NCBI GenBank assembly: GCA_947652115.1 | Contig: OX393568.1 | Location: forward strand, 6,568,820 to 6,632,819 | Length of the DNA: 64,000 nt | Direction: 5' to 3' | Origin: Blastomussa wellsi | Taxonomy: Eukaryota > Cnidaria > Anthozoa > Scleractinia > Plerogyridae | Shown: positions 23,884 through 37,900 of the stretch, one piece after another | How the letters are laid out: the number at the start of each line of letters is the position of its first letter | How positions within the stretch are numbered: the first letter of the stretch is position 1 | Notes under the pieces: generated by a model | Database searches by the model: none | What the model saw: only the letters and a program-made list of their open reading frames with translations | What the model was told of the DNA's origin: nothing | Made by a program: the position numbers and the translations under genes

Positions 23884-26800
23884 GACTTACCCCCTCCATT
23901 CTCAAACAAGACTACTCACCAAGAGATCTGAGCCAATAGGGGGATTCATGCTGACGTCATTGTTTACCTTTTTTCTCATTAGCATACGGCTTGGCATACA
24001 GAAGGCAACACGTTAAATATGAATGGACTCCAAATAGTTAAAGAGCTAGCGAAATTTAGTATAAGGTGAAATTCTTAGCTCTTTGCGTGTAATATTCAAG
24101 GAGAAATTGTCTTTCAAAAACTCCAAAATTTCTGGGTGGCAAAAGCGCTAATGAGTTCATACATTCTTTGTAACATCTGGAGTTTTAAAACCCACGTCAG
24201 ACAAAAAGAATTCCATACATCCAGCTGAAATTAATTGGCAGAGTTAATCGTGCTATGAATTTTCAATATTCAGAACTGATTTTTTTGTAGCTCCATCAGA
24301 AACTGAATCGCTTATGCTAATGAGGCAAATATTGTAAACAAGGATTCCCCTATTACGAAACACCAGCTAGAAAATAAATTCTACACCTGTAGCCAATCAT
24401 AAACAAGGTCTCCCCAATGACCCAGTTTAAATGGTACCCATGCAACTTCCAAAAGCAAAGTCTGATGATTGCTTAGTGTGTGAAACTCAATTAACTGTTT
24501 GTATTTTGTAACCTAAAATTTTTATTTACAAACCTTGCAAAGGAACAAGTTCCTGAAGATTGCCTTTGTAAGCACAGATGAGCTTGAAGTGATTGTCAAG
24601 AATCTCTTGTCTTGCATTCTCCCAACTTGGATTCAACTTAACAAGAAAAAACAATCTGTCAGTGATCACTTTTGTTTTATTGCACTTGAAACAAGAGACC
24701 AGAAATGCAGCACTTGCTTACAGACCTTGTGTATTCATAACTTTTTTGCATACTTTTTGTTTAGAAAGTCTTTTTCAACCTCTGGCCACCGTCATTCTGT
24801 TTTAATGTGGGTACTCGTTTTGCCTCCGCGCTGCTTTTGAATCAGTTTATGGAGAAGTTTGCATTGCTGACGCAAGACTCTGGGTGAAATGTTTCCAGCT
24901 ACATTAATTTTGTGACATTACAAACATATACATTATTGAAATCTCACATCTCCTAGGTGGTGGAGCTCGAGTATCTTCTGTTGTTCTTCAGCTATGTACA
25001 TTTTTCTAAGGAGAAAAGATGATTATAATTGCTGTTACTGTATTAAAGATAGATGGGTCCATAAAGGAAATTAGCTATTCAAAGGAATGACCCCCTGAAT
25101 GTAGTGAAACTCTAAATTTAGCAATACCCATGGCGAATCTAGGGAGAGGGTGCAGGGGGTGCCCAACCCCTCCTGAGATGACCTGTGGCTTTCTAATACA
25201 GCTAGTATTCTGCGTACGTCACAGTATTCCTTAGTGGTGCACTCCCTCCTGACAAAAAGCCTGGAATCGCCCCTGAATACGAAAGGAAAGGTTGACAAAA
25301 CCAAAAGCACAGAGGGCCATTACTTGGAAGCTTTATGGTAGCTGTATGTAATTAATGAAAACTACTTACAAAAGTTGGATTGGAATTTTAAATGTCAGGA
25401 CACTCTCTCCCATGAGCTCAACTACTTTGAGGACCACCCCTCTCATTCTGAATGACAGAATAAAAGAGAAAAAGTTTAAGACCTGATGCATAACATGGAT
25501 CACAGCATGAAAGGATCTGAAATAACTCTTTTATTTTAAGAAAGAACAGATGTTTGTTGGTGTCACACTGCAACCTAATTTACTTTAAAGCACTTGACTC
25601 AAGTGCACTTAAACATCTTGCTTCAGAAAATTTGGCTTCAAACCTGGTGACAGAAGTAATTATTACTTGAAACACAAGCCGTCAATCATCTCTCGTCGCC
25701 CTTTTATCTGTCATTTTATCATACTCGTGGCACGCTGCACATGGCTTTTATTTCACTGGTCAAGCGTGTTTTCAAGTGTGATGTGGAGCATATCAATATT
25801 TTAGCATAAAATAAAGGTTAATGTGGGCAAACAGCCATTTTATTGGCCCTCTGTGTGGTCTTCCTCTGCATGTGTTCTTTCCATATTTGGCTTGTATCAA
25901 TCAAGTACAGTATGTCTGGCGAGTAATCATTTCTTCCTTCTTAGTGCAAGTTCCCTTCGCAGCACATTCAATCTTTTTATTACGATTGGTTCATTACTAT
26001 CATGATTAGTTTCCTTCTCTTCAATCATTTAGCAAGCACATTTTCCCCATTTACACTCACAGCAGCCTCCGAGTGCACATAGATTATATTTACAGACTCT
26101 AGTGTGACGGCAACAATTATTTTAATCCTCATGATGGGGTTGTCATACATGATTGCAGCCAAGTGAGGTAGCATTGCTTCAGCTTACGTGGTTGGAAATC
26201 TGTAACTTCTCTTTAGAATGTGTTCCACCATCACCATGGACCTATATAACATTAAAATAAGGAAAATAAGAAATAAAAGGTGGTTAAAAAATCTCTAACA
26301 ACTCAACAGTTGACAAGGAAATTTTTCAAATTTTTCACCACCAACCACCACCACGACCAGTTGGTTTTTAAACATTTTTGTTTAACCAGCAAAAGAAACA
26401 ATGTTGCAAATTTTGAAAAAAAATCCCAAATGTTGGCCTCTTTCTGCATCGCCATGGCAACAAATTTTGAAATCATTTGAATTCTATTCTGTTTCCCTCT
26501 GTAATAATACCATGGGCTAGCTGTAAGGTAATGCAAAAATGGGATCATCTAAACTATTACGAGCCACCTTATTTTTAATAAGACAACAATAATTACCAAA
26601 GATTTGCATTACCTTCCACTGTTCTTTCTGGTCCCCATTTCATTTTCTCTCTAAAACACAAGACACGTGTTATCAGTTCTTCCTCATACCCAGCCACATC
26701 CTTAATCTTTTGGGGCAAAGGCTCGAGAACAACTTATGAAGTGCATAAAGATCTTGGGAAGAGCGAACAAAAAATTTTTCTTTGAGCCTTCGGGAACCAT

Positions 26801-28963
26801 GGCCCTTTGCGTTTACAAGAAACCTTCCCAAGTTCCTTGCATGCATGACTTTGAGGTGCCTGGGTATGAGGCAGTTATCAGTTAGTAAATTTGCAATTCT
26901 TGCAACTTTGAAAATAGTTATTGATAACTGGTTGATTTACATGGATGACAAATTAAAAATAGATAATTATTTTCTGAATGGAACCAACATGGCAATAGAT
27001 ATGAATTAGTAAAATTCAAATTCTGCAGCTACCTCTACATTTTGGGAAACGTGTTTCAGAGTTCTACAACTGTCCACCTACAGAGAAATATAAGTAACAA
27101 ATTATGACGGAAACAATATGATTACTTTCAGCTGTGGTTCACACCATAAATCCTGATCATATTAATTAAACATAATTAGAACTTCTCCTATGTTATAAAC
27201 AAGCAGTATATTTCAATCATTTATTGTTATTAACTAAAGTAAGGATTAGTAGTTACGTATATGTGTATCACCTGAATGTGTTCTAAGTATTTGCAAATTT
27301 CTGAAAATAGATGTCAGTGATATTGATCAAATAAATTAATTTGTTAGTCACATGCAGATGGTTGTGGGAGATGCAGCAGCCTATTGGCCACTGCAGGTGC
27401 CGGACTATACAGTTAGGGTTCACTGCTGGTCAGTGTATCTCGGTGAACTGTTGGGGAACTTGGCAAAATGTTCTGGGCCATCCTAGCCCGCAATGAATTT
27501 GCAACCCATCCAGGCGACTGCTATGCTGCGGAAAATGGGATTAGCTCTGGACAGCAGTATGGACCTGTTGCCCAAATGTGACTTAAGCTACCATGAGATT
27601 AATCTTAGTTAACAGTTAGTATAAATCTACTAGTGTTCTCTCACGAATGCTGTTCTCTGATTGACTTCACTACTCACTATCTGTTCCGTTGTAGAAAGTG
27701 AGTAGCAGTTGTCAACAAAATGGTGGCTGCTTCTTCACATTTGTGAAGTGCTTTTATTTAGTGTCCATGAAGAAGATTTGGATAATCTTTTTGTTAAGTT
27801 TTTATACTTTTACACTCTTGATTTGTATCACGTGATAGTTAATTCGGTTGTCACCTTCATCAACTATCACATGACAGAAATCTTGAGCTCATGATCTAAA
27901 TGTTAAATAGAAAATCCATACTTACCTTCCATCCTAGTACAGTGACAGTTCCGCACGCATCAGGTGAATCAAGTGGACTAAAATGGCAGAAATGTTCAAG
28001 TCAACAAGATATGCTGTGTAAATAATCTCTAACAATTTAAATTCACTTTTAACTTTTATTAATGTATTGGGAGGCACAGTGGCCTAATTGTTAGTTTGCT
28101 GGACTCCTGATCGAGCGGTCCGGGTTTGAATGTCATCCGGGGCACTGTGCAAGACACTTTATCTCTCACAGTGCCTCTCTATAGACTTTACCCTTAACTG
28201 TAATATTTTTGAATTAGCCTACACTAAGTATAAATACTTACGTCAAAGTCAAAACCAATTTCTGATCTACTGACGTCAAAATGTCACTCATAGTGCACAT
28301 TGCTTGGCCTAACAAGGACATCTAGCAGAAGAAACGGAATGTGTGCTTACTTGGAGTGCTTACAATTTGCATGGCAAAACTGGAAATTATGGTTGGAAAA
28401 TTAAGAGGTTTGCAAAATACTGTTTGGAACATTTTATGGGCAACTGGTTGGGGTAATAGACTTGTGGCATTCCTTTCGATCTTCTCAGTGAAGGCGTGTA
28501 AGTTTTGAGCCATTTCCTTCTTCTGTAAAGCCAAGATCTTTTACAAAATGTTTACATGTGGAATTTCCAATCGCATGGTTTCTGTAAATGGCAAGCACCA
28601 TGGTTTTCTTTCCAAAAAGTTTTTGCAATCACTTAAAATATGTGTGCATCTTTTAGTACGGCCATAAAATGTTTCCCATATACCTCTTCTTTCTCCCTGT
28701 CTCTAACATCAAACACAGCTAGCTTTAATCGAGTCAGTTCATTCACAGCTCCTTCAGGAAATACCACTGTTGTCAGGAAATATGGATCACAATTTTCCTT
28801 AAGATGACAAATGGAAAAATAAATACCGGTACAGAAACAAACAAACGAATAAATATTAAATAATGCTGCTTATACGTTACAGAGTTTGTAAAACCGTGAC
28901 AAAGGGAGGTCAAGCAACACTGCCACTAAATCCAATTCCAAGATCAAAACATTAATACTTAAA

Positions 28964-28995
<32 letters not shown>

Positions 28996-31900
28996 GAATA
29001 GTCAACGAGGCACAGCCGAGTTGACTATCGCTCGTAGAAAATGAGGGCAAGTACTCTAATTATTTTAGTAGAAACTCTAAATGATTGCAGTCCAAAACTT
29101 ACAATATTGTGTATTTTTGAGCCAAAATTCAAGAAAAACTACTGCTAAAAGAGCTATGTGCACCCGGTTGTTTTCTATCGGCGAATAGAAAACAGTGGGA
29201 GAACCAATCAGATTTGCGGACTTCCAATAGAACACAACTGAGTTTCTACTAAATAGATTTAGCAAAGCCTAAAAGCAGAGCTCCACTCATAGAAAGCACT
29301 GGTACTAACAACTTCTCAAGATACTGTTACATTCCATAGCTGAAATTCTACTGAGGATGCTCACAAAACTTTACAAAATCTTGTCACAACCCTGGGAAAA
29401 AACTCAAACACAAGCCTGTAATCCAATAGAAAAAACATTACCTGGTCAGACGGAACATGACTTTGAGGTGCTCTAAATCTAAGCCCGTTATATGGTGAGG
29501 TGATACTGGTCAGCAGATTGAGATACCCTGTTTTGACAGCTGCCAATTGACTATAACATGGATGCAATATATAGCTTTCTCAGATGTATACTTTTGGCCA
29601 TTACAGAGTTGCGCAGGGACACCACATGAAAGATCACGTTGAGATGGGTCATTTGACGAGGTTTGGTGCTTTTAGGTTGAACAGAGACCAAGTTTTTGGA
29701 CATTGAAACGTGGTTCAAAATCCATACAAACATCTCAAATTTCAAACAGCATCCCCCAATATCATAAACTCTTAAAATTTTTGATCAGTTTTGTGACAAC
29801 TATAAAATCCTGTTATTGACCTACCATTTGGAAGAAGCTGAGAAATGAAAACTACTTTGTTTGGCCTGATTTCTAAGAGTATCACTGACTGAAATCATAA
29901 AATTTCTAAGAGTTTAATGACCATGCATTTGTGGGACACAGTCTCACAATTAGACACCAGATGGGCTATAGAAAGCTTATAACTTCCTAATAATTTTACC
30001 AGCTAACGCCTTCTTTAATTTTATAAAGAAAGTTTAGCATTGGCACTGATAAGCCATCAGGCTGGCCTGTTATATAAGACTGTAGTAGGAAGACATAAAT
30101 GTTTAATCATTGCATTATGACAACAGCTGCAGACCTCTATGATTTCAGTTTGAGCATGTTTACTCCATGATGTTGCTGGTGGAGTCATTGTTCTGATTTC
30201 AACAAAAGCATTTGGTAATTTCTCTTCCTCTGTGCTAATCAGCTGATGACAAGCTGCAAAAAAGAACACAATATAGCTAGTCTAACATGTCATTAAACTG
30301 CTCAGTAATAACAAAGTTCAGTATCATGGCCAAAAATTGTACTCCTCCTTGGAAATGGAGGGAAATTTTTAATTAACAATTTTTTCTCCCACGTCAGTGT
30401 AAACCTTCACGTTATTAGATAATAATAATATATCTTGTTATTACTTTAATTTACAATTATATTATTGTCTTATTTTATTCATAGATAAATATATTTGAAT
30501 GTATGTTTACTAACTGAGTGGAACTAACTGAAAATGATAACAACGTGTTCACCAATGATTTGACAGTTTTTTAATACAATGATTGTAGCATCAACTGATA
30601 AAGAGTGGTTATAATGACTCATCAGAATCTAAGTCTTGGATAGTGCTGGAAACTGTTTTGAGCCACCTCAACTTGAACCATCCTCAATTCCTTCCTTACT
30701 TCATGTTCTTACTAATTTCACCCTCAATAACCCAAACCACCTCCCTCCATAACTCAAATGTTTTTTGATTTCTCTGTAGGTTCGAGTTATCAGGATTCAT
30801 TGGTAGAGTAAGAGAATGTGATATGAAGACATTTAAATCTAAACCTACCAATACACATTTCTAAGAACGGAGTTTCATCAGCGTCTGCTACGCTGGTGGA
30901 TGAGTACTGACCAATACCAGGTTTTAGCGGCTGTTGAAATAATTTGTACCTTCAACTATTAATAATTAAAATGTGGCTAAATATCATTTAGGCAAAGTTA
31001 AACTCGAGCGGGGCCGGTCAGCAGTCTCCGCCTTTGCAGTATGTGACCTTCGGGGCGACCCTCGGGGGTTTTTGCAGGGCTGTTTTTGTGTTTGTGGCTA
31101 GAGTTGCATTTGCATTGTCGCTTTGCTTGCTGATCGTATTGGATCTTCGCAATAAGTGCTTGCTGATCGTCTGGGATCATCTTTGCTGAAAGCTGCAGAT
31201 TCTCGCTCCCTCTCCACCCTCCCTATATTGGGTGGCGGGCAGGATTGTAAGTGTTCTTGTCAGGCAAGTATTATCATAGGTAAGTATCTCCACTGATTGT
31301 TTTATCAGTGTGACGGTGTCGGTTAGTGGGTTGTTTGAGGGGTGGTTCCCGCTTCCAGGGTTGCCATGGATACCTCCTCTCTCCTGCTTGCCTTTGGACC
31401 CCACTATCCTTTAAGGCACCAGCTCCCAAGCTCATCATTAGCGATGAGTTTAATGCATCTTAAATAGTTTTTGGATCCAAGTGACACTAATTCTAATGTT
31501 CACTTCATGATCAGGTTAAAGAGCAAATTAGCTCTCTATTTTATTACCAAATATTTGTATAGGTAATCACATGAGGCCAAGTACTATTAAGGATTAATTG
31601 CACGAGAGTTTTCAAAATTTTCCAAAATTGCCCGAGTCGCGAAGCGACGAGGGCAATTTGGAAAATTTTGAAAACTCAAGTGCAATTAATCCTTAATAGT
31701 ACGAGGTCTCATGGGATTACTTGTTTATCAATAAAGGGCAAAATTTATACGAAGGAAAATCATGCGTGCAGTCTATTTTTATCTGGGAAGCCTGTTTAGC
31801 GCTACGGCAATTAACGGATTAGCCAATCATTAACAGGTAATCATGCCCTCTCTTGATTACTAAAAATGCCCTTGATTAAGAAAAAATGCCCTCTCTCTCA

Positions 31901-34900
31901 ACCAATCAGCGCTCAGTAATTTTGCCCTTTATTGATAAGTTTGTTTACTAGACCAACTAAAATGAGTTACAGTACACATAAATTTATAAAACTACTTCTC
32001 AAATCTAAACGTGACAGAGGTGATTGTTCTTGGGAGCTACCTCTTTGGGATTAAGATAATTATGCCAGTGGCTTCGTTGATACGGGTTGAAGGGCCCTGG
32101 TCAGGCACACCTTTATTATTGTTTACATGTGAGAATTTCAGTATTATATTTTACGCGGATCGCGTCGAAACGAAGGAAATCCCTTGAGAAACTTGCTAAA
32201 TGTAATTCAAATGCTTCCAGTAACTTAATCTACAGCAATACAATACAATATCATTGTGCTTCACCTTACAATGTGCATAATTTCAATGCCATCAAAAATG
32301 GCGGAGGCTGACTAGGACCCTTTAATGTGTTTCAATCTAAAATAACCACAGTTGTTAGAGTTATTCCCACATCACTTTCACAAGGAAGTCCTCACCATCC
32401 ACCCCACCCCTTGCATGACATTACCTCTTGTTGAGCCAAAGGATGGAATTCTGGTAACGGATCCTATAATGGTAAACAAATAAGAAATGAGTAAATGAGA
32501 GTGACGAGCACACTGTAGTGAAAGACCAACAGGGCTTGAAAAAACAACTTGTAACTTGATTTCCATCTTGCCCTTTGAACAAGCAGCTCTCAAATTTTAA
32601 TTACCTGGGGCAGTTGCATGCTTGTCCTAGTTGACTTTGATTTAGTAGAGAATTGACTTGCTTGGGCCTTTGCCCATCAGGCAAGTAAGAATGAAACATT
32701 TCTAGCCTGGTAAGAAAATTAACTTGTTATACATTAGATGATTGTTCTGGACTTTTTTTTTCAAGCTGACTGGGTTAACTTGGCCCCAGGACATTATTCC
32801 AGCAACAATGTCCACCTTGAAGTACAGGTATGTATAAGGCTATTGAGACAACCCTTGGCATGGCGCCATGTGCTGAGGTCCCTCGTCTGGCAAGTACATT
32901 CCCTGCCCAAGATTGCCCACTAATTGGTCGCTTGTCATTATTAATTGATATGTTTGGCCTGACCTAGGTAATTAACTGCATATCACAGATTCTGGACAAT
33001 ATAAACGGGTACCGCCAAAATAATGCTGCGATGGACTAGCATCCCATCCAGGGGGGGGGGGCAAACTGAAACTGGGATAAGCTCTGGCTTGATGGGCCAC
33101 TTAGCTTGTACACAGATTTTACCTTACCTGTTTGAGCTCTGTTTTAAAGCTTGCACAAAGTGATCACAATAATTATGAAAGAACTTGGAATGAATGGCTA
33201 ACCGCCGCATGTTTAGCTCGGTTGGTAGAGCACCGGACTGCTGAGCAGAAGGTCTCGGGTTCGAGCCCCAGACCGGACCAACACTCAGGGTCTTCAAAAA
33301 CCTGAGGAGAATGTGCTGCCTTTGCAATGACATCTGCAAATGGTTAGATGTTGTGTCTTCTCGAATAAGGACAAAAAACCATAGGTCCCGTCTCCTCCAT
33401 CTTCAGTGTTATGGTAAGCAGGGGACGTTAAAGAACCCACACACTTCTCGCAAAAAGTAGGGAACGGGGTTTTTCTGGTGTTGTGGTCTGGCCTCGTTTC
33501 ACGGGTTGGTGCTTAACATAGGGATAACCTCATTGCACCTTTCTCCCTTGGATGGACTTGCCCAATAAAAATTGAGTACAAGTATGAGAATGAGTATGAG
33601 TATGAGTAAGTGTTACCTTTCCAGTTATTTCCATCAACTGTTTTCTCAAGCTTAAAAGCTTGTTCCTTAGACTTTCATAACTAAAGAAAACAATGGGAAA
33701 ATAGCAATTACACACCAGTTTAGATCTACCATATAGCAATTAGCTCAGCTAAGAGAAATGTCTTAGTAAAAAACTAGTTACTAGACAAAGTCGTGGGAGA
33801 TTTGCTATACTAATGGTTAGTGTGTTTGACTTTGGATAAAGTTTCAAGTTTGGGCAAGACAGTGCCTTGCTTCACCCATTTATTCATTTATTCAGGATAA
33901 TAACCAGGCGCCAATGCTCCTTTAAAGACCCTTTATCACTTACCGTGATGCACCGCACTTTGTTTATTATGAAATGCGTGCACTGACCGGAACGAATCCG
34001 GATGAATGACCTCTGCAGCCTTTGTCTACAGCTGCAATGGCACAAAAGGAATAACATGGCCTCTAACCTTGAAGAAGAAATGGAAACTGAATCTTTCGAA
34101 TCAAGTATTCGCTATAATGGCGGTTTCATGGTTCACAATTCGGTTGTTTGTTCGCGGTGCATCGTGGTAAGTGATAAACGGTCTTTAAGGAAATCTGACA
34201 AAAGTTTCAAGTGCTAACCTGTGATTGACTAGTTAGCATTTGATCCAGAGGGAGTGGAAATATCTCCAAGTCCCTTCAAGCTATGAAAACTGAGGGTGAA
34301 ATCTCAAATGTTTATTTTTTGGGGGAAGGAGGAAGATTCCAACTCATAGCACATGTAAGTAATCAATCCATTAGCTCTTCCTGTGGAAACTGAAGGTTGA
34401 TAAAAAATTTTTCATCCATACATTTTGTGGGAAGGTGGATATGTTTTGTGGGAAGATGAAGATTACTAAAGTCAGTCACTCACCTTGCATTTCTAATTTT
34501 CTCCATCCATTCTTCAGTGTCTTTTGATGACTTTCCATTGAGGTGGTATCTCTGAGTGTCATCTTCGTCAAAAACTGTTGGCAAAGGAATTTTAAAGTGT
34601 TGCACTAAGAATAATTTCAGTTTTCATTCCTAAAAAATCTTTGGCAGTTTTGGGAATACCAGTTCCTTGGGTGATCATTGTTAAATTTATGAGATTATCT
34701 GTTTATCTTTCAAAGCCCAATGCTAACAGTTTAATATTTAGATTTAGCCAAGCCTAAAAACTGAGCTCGGTTCCAGGAACCAATCACAGTCACTTGTGAA
34801 AATGCCTTCACAGCCGAAATAAATCAGAATAAATCCCGCCACAACCCTAGAAAAAAATTCGGACTTCAGCCCGAAATCAATTGAAAAACAATACCTGGTC

Positions 34901-37900
34901 AGCAGTTAACTTACAAAAAAACATGTGACCTCGGTGAGTTCTAACCTGAGCCTGCAATATGGTCATGTGATTCTGGTCAGTGGATACCTTCTTTTGACAG
35001 CTTTCAACTGACCATAACATGTCAAAGATGAAAGCTTATGGTAACCTTTTAAAATGTTAACCAGGTCAAGCTCTCTTTGGACTGTGGCTGGCATATTGAT
35101 ATATTCGGGCGAAATCGTTCGTACGTGGTTGGTTCTCCTATTGCTATGAGTATGGGGCTCTGCTGTGCAGCCCATTGGGCCGCCAGAGCTCTGCTATAAT
35201 ACAGCTGTGAGGAAACCCGTACATGCAAATGGAAGATGTGGTGACCTTATTACTAGTAGGCTGGACTCTAAGTCAAACAGTCTGGATTGGAACCCTGGAG
35301 TCATTATGCTGTGTATAATTAACCCATGGCAAGTAACTTTGCTCACAGTCACTCTTATTTTACATTCAGACTATTGAATAAATGGGTAAGGTAAGGTGAA
35401 GTCTACCTAGTGGCCCATCAGGCCGGAGCTTATCCCTGTCTCCTTAGAATGAAGTGACTAGGAGTATTTCTACTCCCCCTGGATGGGATGCTAGTCCATC
35501 GCAGGGTTCCCCCAGCATTAAATTTGCCGGTATCCATTTATACACCTGGCTACAGAGAGACACTACAAGATTAAAGTGTCTTGCCCAGAAACACAATGCA
35601 GTGCCCAGCCAGGGCTCAAACCAGGACCATATAATCGTGAGTCCAACACACTAACCATTAGGCCACTGCACCTCCTACACAGAATTTAAAATGCACACAA
35701 ATCATGGACTAGCATTCCACCTTGGGAAAAGTAGAAAATGCTGAACTCCTAGCTGCTTCAGGTTAAAATGCACCTAACCCCAAAATATTTTTTTTCGCTA
35801 GAATTAACCTTTGCACCAATTTGAAACGCATTGCACCTTTTTACAAAATTCTGACTATTTATAGCGTTCAAAAGTTACGATAAACTGTGCATCATCTTTT
35901 CCACGACCGAGTCAGTCTATTCCCGATTTGACGTCACAAACTGATTTGCATGCATGTTTACAAAGACTTGATGCGATGCAAATCATTTTGTGATGTCAAA
36001 TCAGGAATAGACCCACGCCCCTTCTGACTCGGTCGTGGAAAAAATGATGCACAGTTTTTCATAACGTTTGAATGCTATAAATAGCCAGAATTTGGTAAAA
36101 AGGAGAAACGAAAGGTGCAGTGCATTTCAAACTGGTGCAACGGTATATCTTAGCAAAAAAATATTTTGGGTTTAGGTGCACTTTAAAGATGCTGGATTGA
36201 CAAGTGATTAAATTACCGATTGTGAATCCATGTTTCTTCTGAGGTGATGAAGCTTTTAACACCCTGCATCGCTCAAGTACAATAGCACCAGCTGGATCTG
36301 AGGTCTGCTTTAATCCACAATAAGAAGGGACATGAAAGAACAAAAAGTTACTATAATCAGCATTATCAAATGCTACAATGTAGATATTATACAAGGTAAA
36401 TATATTCTACAGTATGGTAAGGCACAAGTGATTCTTTTTCCTATTTCTCTGGCTGTCTACACCTCCCATAGTCTCTGAAAAGCAATGCATGTCTTCTACA
36501 GTCTGTTCCTGCTATCTTCCCTGCCTCCATCCTCGGCAACCCCAGGGGCAGTTATTGGGGAGTGAGAGAAAGGGTAGACTTTTCTTCACCAAATTGTCTT
36601 CCCCCATTTAGCCTTTCTCCCACCCCTACTAACTGTCTCTGGATCAAGAATATACTACCTCCATCTTCCATGTCTGGAATAGCTCCTAGCTATATGCAAA
36701 CTCTTTGACATTTTTCACATCTCCATCATGATGCTATACGTGCGTGTTGCTGCCATCAATCCTCGGGGTCTTTCCCTTCTTGCATTAAGTTTAAGGCCTT
36801 CCTACTCTGGTTGCAGTTAACTTTGGGCAAGTTGTAAAATGCTGTGTGACATAAAACATTTCAGCCAGCACACTAACCTTGTCCTTGGTCTTGAAATAGA
36901 ATAACAGATTTCCTCTGAGGCGAAACCATCTTTCTGTATAGACTTTAAGAGAGTACGACAACCTGTGATGGACTCATTCAAAAAATTCACCAACAGCAGC
37001 ACAAATATTACCGGTAACAGATTGAGACATGTTACAGTCTTTCCCATAAAACCGTGAACACCAGAAATGTTTATGGAATGTTGTTGTGTTACAAAGAAAA
37101 AGCCAATCAGGTGTGAGAAAACTAAACCGCAAACAGCAATGGTCATTAGTTTGTGGTTTTGAGGTTTGTTCGAGTATCCTGAACTTTGCTGCAATTGGTC
37201 ACTACACAATAAACATTCCAGAAATTTTTTCTGGTGTTCACGGTTTTACGGGAAAGACTGTAAAACATTTTTACCAACTGACCACAAAAGGTAAATAAAA
37301 TAATACACTTTAAAAATCGATCTGGAAGGCCAACAGTGAATGATCCCCAAACAACTATCAATGTACCCTGCGAGCAGAGTCTCTTCGATCTTCCTTTCTA
37401 GGAAGATCAAAGAGACTCTGCTCGCAGGGTACTATCAATGGTAAATGAATGGATGAAAACATCCTTTAGCTGGCAACCACTGGCTTAAGTTTCATTGAGA
37501 TTCAAATATCAGACCAGAAGGGGTGCACTTCATGTCAAATTCCCCATTATAGGAAATTCATCACAAAATAAATGCCCAGCAGGAGTCTGGATGGATGGTA
37601 ATTTGCCAAATGAGGAACACTGAATGCACTGTTTGCTTGCAGTTAGTTTTACTCATGTTTCCTTATGACTAGTTTCATTCATGTTTGCTTGCAGTCAGTT
37701 CCATTCATGTTTGCTTGCAATTATTTCTAGATTCATTTATGTTTGCTTGAATGAAACAAGCTTCCTGGAGGTGGGGGCGGGGAGGGTGTGAGGGGTGAGG
37801 AGGCACCCTGTTCGCTGTTGTGGTAATCAAACATGGACCAATTAGGAAAGAAGAAACAGGTCCAAGGCAATCCATCTTTAGTATACATGACAAGACACAA

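Noticed and set aside
28322..28534. Candidate INPP4 exon on the minus strand ([12 protein letters not shown]...)
   Set aside because: No similarity to the family and it would break phase; the true exon is 28242-28321, which matches the C2 region and both neighbours.
33205..33285. Functional tRNA gene
   Set aside because: A and B boxes are good but the anticodon stem does not pair and the sequence continues into a SINE body.
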